From assembly GCA_003024985.2 (NCBI GenBank), contig PXIH01S0015706.1: a DNA stretch of 12,673 nt. One strand, 5' to 3'. The DNA comes from Euperipatoides rowelli. Lineage: Eukaryota; Onychophora; Udeonychophora; Euonychophora; Peripatopsidae. This document shows, piece by piece, positions 7,601 through 12,673 of the stretch; the first letter of the stretch is position 1, and each line of letters begins with the position of its first letter. Under the pieces are notes generated by a model. That model had not been told where the DNA came from, did no database searches, and was given only the letters and a program-made list of their open reading frames with translations. The translations under genes were made by a program, and so were the position numbers.

Positions 7601-10600
7601 TAACTTAGGCATTTTATCTGTTCTATTATCAAAACAAAAATTTAAAAAAAATTATTAGCTCTAGAAATATTAATTGTGGAACTTGTTAAAATAACTTTTC
7701 TATCATTATTGGCAGCCACCATCATTTTGGTGAGATTTTATTGTTCTTCAGCCTTTTTTTCAACATCAGATTCCATTATATAGTATTCAGAGAGACTCCA
7801 GAAATTTGAGAAAAATTCTCCTGCTCAATTAGATTATTTTTTTTTTTTTTTACAAAACATTCACATACATTAGGATAGCTGAGTTTCAAATAATTTAACT
7901 ATACTGGCTGTCCAGCTGTTGATATGTAATAAAGTCTCTACAATAAAGAACAAAATATCATTGTCTTTTCAATAGAACTATAACGTTGTGTACAAATTAT
8001 AATTGTTTACATTTAAAAAAAAAACTGCACTAATCATCACTTACCATGTTAATGGAGTTCTAAGGACATTCCTAATTCCATTCAGTTACATTCCTGCTTC
8101 TTTTTAAACCTATAGCATACATATTTTTTATTAAATTTTCTATTTTTAAAAGCCATAACAAGCTTATGATTATATGTGATGATGATGATAGAGCCAACTG
8201 TGTATGAAAACCTGAAATTCAGATTAGCCCTTGATTTTGAGGTTTCATGGAATGTAGGATTGCTTTTAATATCAAATTAATGAGTGCTCTAAGTGAGACA
8301 CATGAATAAAGTAGCGATTGGAGACAAAAACAACAAAAAAGAAACATTGGCTAATATACCTTTCTTGCATCTGGGTGTTCAATGACTTTTGATGTGTACT
8401 AGGAAGTACTGAATGCTAAGTTGATATATTTGTGGTTTATGTGAAATTTTCAATGTTCGTAAAGATGTTCATTTGAATCGTCCATATTTTAGAGGAACTA
8501 CAGTGGAACTCGTTCTTTTCTGAAAGCAAGAACATAATAGTAACGCGTTCACATTTTCCAGGAACTTGAACGATTTTCAATAGTTCCTTTTTCGTTCCTG
8601 ATAATTTCATCAAATCTAAAAAATAATATTGATTGAAAATTAATCGAAATTCCATTGACAACTTTTGTAAAATGATTTTATAAAACACCAATATTACAAA
8701 CTGTCAGCGTATTTTTCTGATATTTTAAAGAACTAGATCATTGCAGTGTATTTTCCTGCTTCCGATTTTAATTAGTCTTTCTTTTTTTTTCCTCAAATAT
8801 TTTAGACTAAAGGCATATATAGTATATATCATTAGATAAAAATAATAAGATTAATAGTGATAGCCTAAATATAATTTATATTTCCGTTTGTGTATTAATT
8901 ATTATTTGAATAAAGTCTAATATAATTAATAAAATAATAGTAAGTTAGAATCATGAATAGTTTCTTTCTATATTTTCCTAATCAAAAATATTCTGATTTC
9001 CTTAGGCTAATTAGGCTACTTCTCAAGCATTATGTATTTTTAAAAAATGAATACTGCAAATATCCACTCCCCCTCCCCTATCTTTCATCCTATTTATAAC
9101 TTACTTATCTAAAAAGAAACAAAGACTTAGAAACACTGTGTTTCAAACATCATTATTTATTACCAGTTCGAGTATGGTAGCCTATTATCTAAATTACTAT
9201 CATATTTATTTAGGAAAAACTATTTACTGACATTTAAAATTACTCAAGGGTTTTATTTTTACATCTTTAAATCAATTTTTTTTCTAAATATATGGGCAAA
9301 ACATTTAAAAATAGCATTGAATTATAATAATTGTAATTATTTATTTGAAAAGTACAATTTTAATATTGATTTATTTCACGTTTTAAATACATTGTAGTGC
9401 CGTGCGCGCGGAGTTTATAGATAACTGCAATAAATCTATCATAATAATGTAAAATTGTAGTTTTCCTTTCATTTCTTCTCTTCAAATTAACTTTTGTCTC
9501 ATATATAATCACAAACAACTAGAAATTATATGGTATAATAATAATTGTGATTGCTTGTTTACAAGGTACAAATTTCATATTTATTTTATTTATGGTCAAT
9601 TATTAAAAATAATAATTATCAACTGATATACGGAGTTCAGATGTTATTAAAAAGTGGATAGTTTTTGTCCATTACAAAGACGTCATTAACTTTTTCTGGT
9701 ATATGAAATCCGTGAATTGGTATTATGACTAAGGGTTCTGAATTATTTTAAAGAATTTAAAAACTTTCTTTCAAATTAAACAGGTGGCAAAAGGTAATTT
9801 AAAAACGTTATTAAATGGATTACCAAATACTGTATAAAGAAAATATTTTTTGTTAATTTTAAGCTAATCTATTAATTATTAAGTTGAATCACTGTATATT
9901 TAAATTTAAATTAGTGCACAGGTAAATAATATAGGGGGTGAAACTATTATTTATCTTTCTCCCCCAAATTGATTTTAATATTTTTTTTCAATTGAACATT
10001 ATAAATTCTTTAAATCTAAATTAGAACTTTACTAGCGAATAAGCCCGTTTGTTATACGGGCATCAAACGGTTTAAGCCCATTACACGGGCATCAAACATT
10101 TTTTTTTTTTTTTAAACTAAGAGAAAAATAGTTCCCGCGCCGAGCGTAGATGGCGCTGTTACTGGCTTCGGAACACGATCATATTCCAATTAGGGTTATA
10201 AGATGATTCTTCTTCAAATGCATAAATCAGTTAAGTATTTGTTGAATTTGGCAAGAGACTTCAATCCCAGTTACTTGGAGAACATTATTTATTGAAGCCA
10301 AGTTAAAACTAACAATTACAACACTGACATTTATATATAAATTCTAGAACAAGAGTCTGCTGCTGCATGTGCATAATAATGATGTCTGTAGTAATCAGTA
10401 TACTACAGTATTACTTTTTTTTTTTCAATATAGCCTATATGAATTGTCATATTTTCCATGTTGCTTGTGGTTAAAATTTCCTCAGGCTTCAACTGTATCA
10501 CCTAGCAAAACAAAACAAAAAGAGAATGGAAGGGGGTGGGGGTTTGATGAGATTATGATCATGACTATATTAGGCCTATATTTAATAAAATATTTAAATA

Positions 10601-11606
10601 AAATGAATAAAATATCCAATATTGTGAGCAAATGGCAAGCTACAGTATGTCTTAAATTGGTGAATCATCATTTGGACTAAATGTTGACTATTCAAAGTCT
10701 AAAAACATTATTATTATGAATTAGAATTATTTTAATTTTGCAATAAAAATTAACAAATTTATCTCTGAAAACAAAAAATAAAATAATGTGTGTGAGAGAA
10801 GAAAGGGGGAGGAGGCAGTTGCATTCTAATCTCCACGTCCCCACATTTTGAGATTTTCCAAGGACCCCTCTGGGCAGTAGCATATTAATAGCCTTACATC
10901 TACCATTATTAATACATTTTCTCAAAAAAAAAAACAGGAACTAATTATAAGAACTAGATTGATCCATTAGCAATGATGAGAAATTTATAGTGGATGACAC
11001 TGGAAATAAGGCCCCCCTTTCAAGTAGGTGCATTCAGTATTTTATGGCTGTGAGCTCCCCCACGCTATTGCTTTAATTGAGCGTTGGTTTCGGGGATAAA
11101 TAGTGAGTCATATACTGTAGATTAAGGAATGGATCAGGCTTGGATGTAATTTAAGTTTTTCCAAAATACATAATCTTCCTCGTGATAGAATAGAGCAAAT
11201 TAGGGGGAGGGAAGCTCCAGGAGAAAGGTTATGAACAGTCCAACGAAGCCTTACCACTTGGGTATTTGACAGATAATTTGATATTTTTTTGTACCGTACT
11301 TATTTAAAATTAAAAGAATTTATTGTCATTAAAACTTTTAATCTTTGGACTTTTTTTTAAATAATTATGTTTTGACTTTCAGAAAGTAACACCTGATTCA
11401 AGACTTCCAGTTCAGTTTATTGATGATGTGGAGCTTGTTTATGTTATGCAACGTTATCGTGAAGTTCATGATCTATTTCACACTTTATTAGGCATGCCCA
11501 CTAATATGTTAGGAGAAGTTGCAGTAAAATGGGTTGAAGCTATTCAAACCAGATTACCCATGTGTACATTAGGAGCTATTTTTGGACCACTTCGTTTAAA
11601 GTCAAA
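4575..11606 (+). CDS. COQ4: Partial COQ4 gene (three internal exons), ubiquinone biosynthesis protein COQ4
   Basis: The spliced sequence join(4575-4671, 7132-7234, 11383-11606), 424 nt or about 141 codons, reads without a stop as the central half of COQ4. COQ4 is a mitochondrial protein on the matrix side of the inner membrane. It is needed for coenzyme Q synthesis, holds the COQ complex together, and has been linked to C1 decarboxylation of the quinone ring. Seen in order: [10 protein letters not shown] (exon A), [10 protein letters not shown] and FLDDN (exon B), then [18 protein letters not shown] and [15 protein letters not shown] (exon C), matching the family's order. The metal ligands H, D, H and E are all present. 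Animal COQ4 is about 260 residues, so roughly 120 residues at the two ends lie outside the window. Introns are phase 1 (before A), 2 (A/B), 0 (B/C) and 2 (after C). No damage is seen, so this looks like a working gene. The start codon, transit peptide and stop codon are not in the window. Confidence 0.95.
5494..5577. repeat. GGTTCC/GGAA-rich patch, possible end of a DNA transposon
   Basis: GGTTCCTGGTGGAATTTT and AATTCCGGTTCCAGCTGGAA alternate with complementary AAAATTCC units, so the patch is full of short inverted repeats. Read on the minus strand from 5577 it begins AGGGATGTCCTGGAACTGG, which resembles a hAT-type terminus. A matching opposite end and target-site duplication were not found. 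Confidence 0.3.
5581..6068 (+). repeat. Diverged intronic duplication, copy 1
   Basis: It begins CTACTAGCCAATAA and then shares AGAACAATC, CTTCTTAA, ACCCATGAAA and AAAACTG in the same order as 6263-6344. At its other end, a run of CATCATCACC and CATCATCATC triplets followed by TATTTAAT, AAATAATTA and TTGAA matches 6900-7022. The middle is weakly alignable. It could be an old local duplication or two copies of an unknown transposon. Confidence 0.55.
6263..7022 (+). repeat. Diverged intronic duplication, copy 2
   Basis: Partner of 5581-6068, in the same orientation and some 270 bp longer. Part of the extra length includes a TAA microsatellite (6829-6848) and a small inverted repeat with ACGGTAT (6784-6790) and ATACCGT (6803-6809) arms. 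The start (CTACTGGCCAATAATAAC) and the triplet-rich end are the best conserved parts. Confidence 0.55.
6829..6848. repeat. TAA trinucleotide microsatellite
   Basis: Six to seven TAA units, inside duplication copy 2 and absent from copy 1. Confidence 0.85.
7030..7068. repeat. Long inverted repeat (hairpin) 64 bp before exon B
   Basis: The left arm 7030-7047 and right arm 7051-7068 are 18 bp each with one mismatch, around a 3-base loop TTG. The core is TTCAATTGTCAAA facing TTTGACAATTGAG. It would fold in DNA or in the nascent pre-mRNA close to the branch-point region of the exon B acceptor. It may be a remnant of a palindromic transposon. Confidence 0.85.
7132..7234 (+). CDS. COQ4: COQ4 exon B (internal)
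   Basis: This 103-nt exon has acceptor TGCGATTAG ending at 7131 and a textbook donor GTGAGT at 7235. The first G completes the Arg codon from exon A. The exon then encodes [26 protein letters not shown] and VHFLDDN, corresponding to the conserved ERPRI, SLPEGSLG and FLD segment of animal COQ4. The outgoing intron is phase 0. A pyrimidine-rich tract (7107-7123) precedes the acceptor, and a perfect-looking 18-bp hairpin (7030-7068) sits about 60 bp upstream of it. Confidence 0.93.
7331..7555. mobile_element. MITE-like element with GTAGCCAG-type ends
   Basis: The left end has GGCGCGTAGCCAG (7335-7347). The right end has CTGGCCACCTCA (7529-7540), whose reverse complement ends GTGGCCAG, so 7 of 8 terminal bases pair. 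Between them is poly-T joined to a long G run (about 7408-7428) and GGGGGGTGTCCAGACCCCCT (7511-7530). The pattern of a GCGTAGCCAG start, G-rich body and CCCCCTGGC end recurs in marine invertebrate genomes as a short non-autonomous repeat, as far as I recall. No target-site duplication is clear. Confidence 0.55.
8501..8748. mobile_element. Candidate hAT-like MITE (about 248 bp)
   Basis: The left terminus reads CAGTGGAACTCGTTCTTT. The right terminus, read inward on the minus strand, is CACTGCAATGATCTAGTTCT then TTA. Allowing a 4-base gap, CAxTGxAA and CTxGTTCTTT match between ends, and CAGTG ends are typical of hAT elements. The inside carries further GAAC/GTTC inverted units (8545-8600). The expected 8-bp target duplication is not seen (left AGGAACTA, right TATTTTCC). 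An open frame on the minus strand here (8437-8691) crosses the left end and is not a gene. Confidence 0.4.
9399..9412. other. Isolated CpG-rich patch in AT-rich intron
   Basis: GTGCCGTGCGCGCGGAG (about 9397-9413) stands alone in sequence that is otherwise nearly free of CpG. It may be the end of an old insertion. Nothing else marks its function. Confidence 0.4.
10031..10113. repeat. Tandem AAGCCC...CGGGCATCAAAC repeat with hairpin and T15 tail
   Basis: Two imperfect units, 10041-10068 and 10074-10097, share AAGCCC at the start and ACGGGCATCAAAC at the end. Unit 1 forms a perfect 6-bp stem, GCCCGT (10043-10048) with ACGGGC (10056-10061). The second unit is 4 bases shorter and keeps a 4-bp version. 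A T15 run follows (10099-10113), and ACTAGCG precedes. It looks like a transposon end with subterminal repeats, but the family is not identified. Confidence 0.5.
10131..10172. other. CpG cluster with overlapping short inverted repeats
   Basis: GTTCCCGCGCCGAGCGTAGA is followed by TGGCGCTGTT. GCGCC (10137-10141) can pair with GGCGC (10152-10156), or AGCG (10143-10146) with CGCT (10154-10157). Together with the tandem repeat just upstream it probably belongs to the same inserted element. Confidence 0.4.
10950..11283 (+). repeat. Dispersed repeat of unknown family, copy 2
   Basis: This is the second copy of the repeat at 905-1200, in the same orientation, ending about 100 bp before COQ4 exon C. 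It is the more GC-rich copy. It contains ACGCT (11062-11066) and AGCGT (11080-11084) arms that could pair, flanked by CCCC and GGGG runs. Its 5' limit is uncertain because the alignment weakens upstream of about 11010. Confidence 0.58.
11383..11606 (+). CDS. COQ4: COQ4 exon C with the HDxxH(x11)E metal site
   Basis: This 224-nt exon has acceptor GACTTTCAG ending at 11382 and donor GTAAGT starting at 11607. The frame stays open two more codons into the intron, so the apparent TAA at 11608-11610 is intronic and not the protein's stop. It encodes [15 protein letters not shown], the highly conserved [19 protein letters not shown], and the glycine-proline segment [15 protein letters not shown]. 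The metal motif is complete: His (11467-11469), Asp (11470-11472), His (11479-11481) and, 11 residues later, Glu (11515-11517). The last codon is split (AA plus one base), giving phase 2. The C-terminal exon or exons, expected to hold an aromatic YYExRW-type segment, were not found in 11607-12673. Confidence 0.95.
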
Positions 11607-12673
11607 GTAAGTTCCTGTCTTTTTTTTTTTAAAGAATTTTTTAAATGTTAAAAAAACAAATGTTGACATAAGATTAAAAAGAGTTGGTAAGCTAAGGATG
11701 TCGAATGTTTTTTGACGTGATAAGAACTCTTCTACTAATGAGTATGACTAGCTGAAAGCCTAAACATACTGTCTTACCCAGGAGTGCTCACTGTGCGTAA
11801 TATTACTACATGGATAAGTTGAAAGCAATTTTAATAAATATTTTTTTTAAAAACATGTAATAAATTGATAATAACTTTTTTAAAAAAAACATCAACAAAT
11901 AATTATTTTTGTTAATTTTTTCTTTATTCACTCGGATAATTTTTGCAAAATTGATGGCAAACAATTTATAATAAAATAAACTTTGATAAAGGTTCATTTA
12001 TCTTAAGCACAATATTAATTTTCCATTAATTCATTAAGTTGTATTCCCCACAAAAAATTAATGTCTCATGACATTTTTTCATTATTCAGCTTATTACATT
12101 GTGATTTCAAGAAATAGTTATTTATCAGTTGACATTTATTCAAAATTTGAAAAAAAACTAGCCTATTTTTAAATATACTAATCTCGAACTTTCTAGAGAT
12201 TTTATTTTTTTAATTTGATACAGTGTAGGAAATAAGGAAAAAATGTTGATTAGCGGTTTACTAATGAATTGAAAACTTGATTAGCATTTTTATATTTTGA
12301 TTAGTATTATAATTTCCAACATAGAACTTATATCAATCAATTTTCAATTTGTACCTGCTTATTTTTTTTTTCATTTTCAAATGCCTTGGCTATAATAAAA
12401 AAATCATATTCTAAGATAGGCTAGACTACAAATAGTTTATTTTTATATACAAATTGTTTAATCATTTAATATACACTTTTAAGATAATGCATAGGCTATA
12501 GCTCATAGGTGTAATGATTCTTCCATCTGTTATAACTCCAAGATCAACACAAAACATGTTCTAACACCTACATTAATGTAAGACACAATAAAAATTAAGA
12601 ATAGAATAATGGATGTGGTTGATTAGTTATAGTGTTTATTTCTAATATGCAAGTGTCAACAACCTTGTGCAAT
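11607..12673 (+). other. COQ4: COQ4 intron after exon C (incomplete)
   Basis: It starts with the consensus donor GTAAGT. The rest is very AT-rich with short A and T runs and three TAGGCTA/TAGCCTA motifs (12159, 12417, 12492). No next COQ4 exon, other gene or recognisable repeat was found up to the window end. Confidence 0.75.

Larger units (their letters stand above)
7235..11382 (+). other. COQ4: COQ4 intron B/C
   Basis: This is a GT-AG intron of 4148 bp (GTGAGT...GACTTTCAG), phase 0. No exon or independent gene was found. Contents: a MITE-like element (7331-7555), a T15 tract (7837-7851), a candidate hAT-like MITE (8501-8748), a GC patch (9399-9412), a tandem hairpin repeat and CpG cluster (10031-10172) and the second dispersed-repeat copy (10950-11283). 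Stretches 7556-8500, 8749-9398, 9413-10030 and 10173-10949 are AT-rich with nothing I recognise. Open frames there are low-complexity. Confidence 0.9.

Noticed and set aside
8437-8691. 84-codon minus-strand open frame
   Set aside because: It crosses the boundary of the candidate MITE at 8501 and has no recognisable domain.
10369-10680. 103-codon open frame on the + strand
   Set aside because: The composition is low-complexity and intron-like, with no recognisable motif, and it lies within a mapped COQ4 intron.
10692-10925. 77-codon minus-strand open frame
   Set aside because: No motif or homology, and it lies in AT-rich intron with a purine-rich patch near 10795-10820.
11608-11610. TAA as the COQ4 stop codon
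   Set aside because: It lies inside a perfect GTAAGT donor, and the family continues well past this point, so it is intronic.
11607-12673. Downstream COQ4 C-terminal exon
   Set aside because: No in-frame segment with an acceptor and the expected YYExRW-like conserved region is visible.

Overview
This is AT-rich, intron-dominated animal nuclear DNA. It has no bacterial-style gene packing, its coding sequence is broken by GT-AG introns, it carries many homopolymer tracts, microsatellites and transposon relics, and the one real gene is a conserved mitochondrial gene. The TE types (a Ty3/gypsy-like relic, a short element with GTAGCCAG-type ends, candidate hAT-like MITEs) fit an invertebrate, probably a marine one such as a mollusc or other non-vertebrate bilaterian. 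The species cannot be told from the sequence.

The only host gene supported is a partial COQ4 (ubiquinone biosynthesis protein COQ4) on the + strand. Three internal exons are visible: 4575-4671, 7132-7234 and 11383-11606. They join cleanly in frame across introns of 2460 and 4148 bp. The third exon carries the complete HDxxH(x11)E metal-binding motif that defines the family. The N-terminal exon(s) with the transit peptide and start codon lie before base 1, and the C-terminal exon(s) lie after base 12673, so everything here except the three exons is intron.

Layout: 1-904 is unassigned intron. 905-1200 is one copy of a dispersed repeat whose second copy is at about 10950-11283. 1201-1915 is intron with a CA tract and a possible TE scrap. 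About 1917-4500 is a decayed minus-strand Ty3/gypsy-type LTR retrotransposon: candidate 3' LTR and polypurine tract, integrase, a reverse-transcriptase stub, protease and a gag zinc knuckle. It has lost the RT core and RNase H and contains an internal 173-bp duplication. 4575-4671 is exon A. 4672-7131 is an intron holding a diverged segmental duplication and a strong 18-bp hairpin just before exon B. 7132-7234 is exon B. 7235-11382 is an intron holding a MITE-like element, a candidate hAT-like MITE, isolated GC-rich patches and the second dispersed-repeat copy. 11383-11606 is exon C. 11607-12673 is AT-rich intron with nothing recognisable.

I see no new multi-gene system. The observations most worth following are the rearranged retroelement, the paired dispersed repeat, the diverged intronic duplication and a striking excess of the 7-mer TAGGCTA/TAGCCTA across the window.
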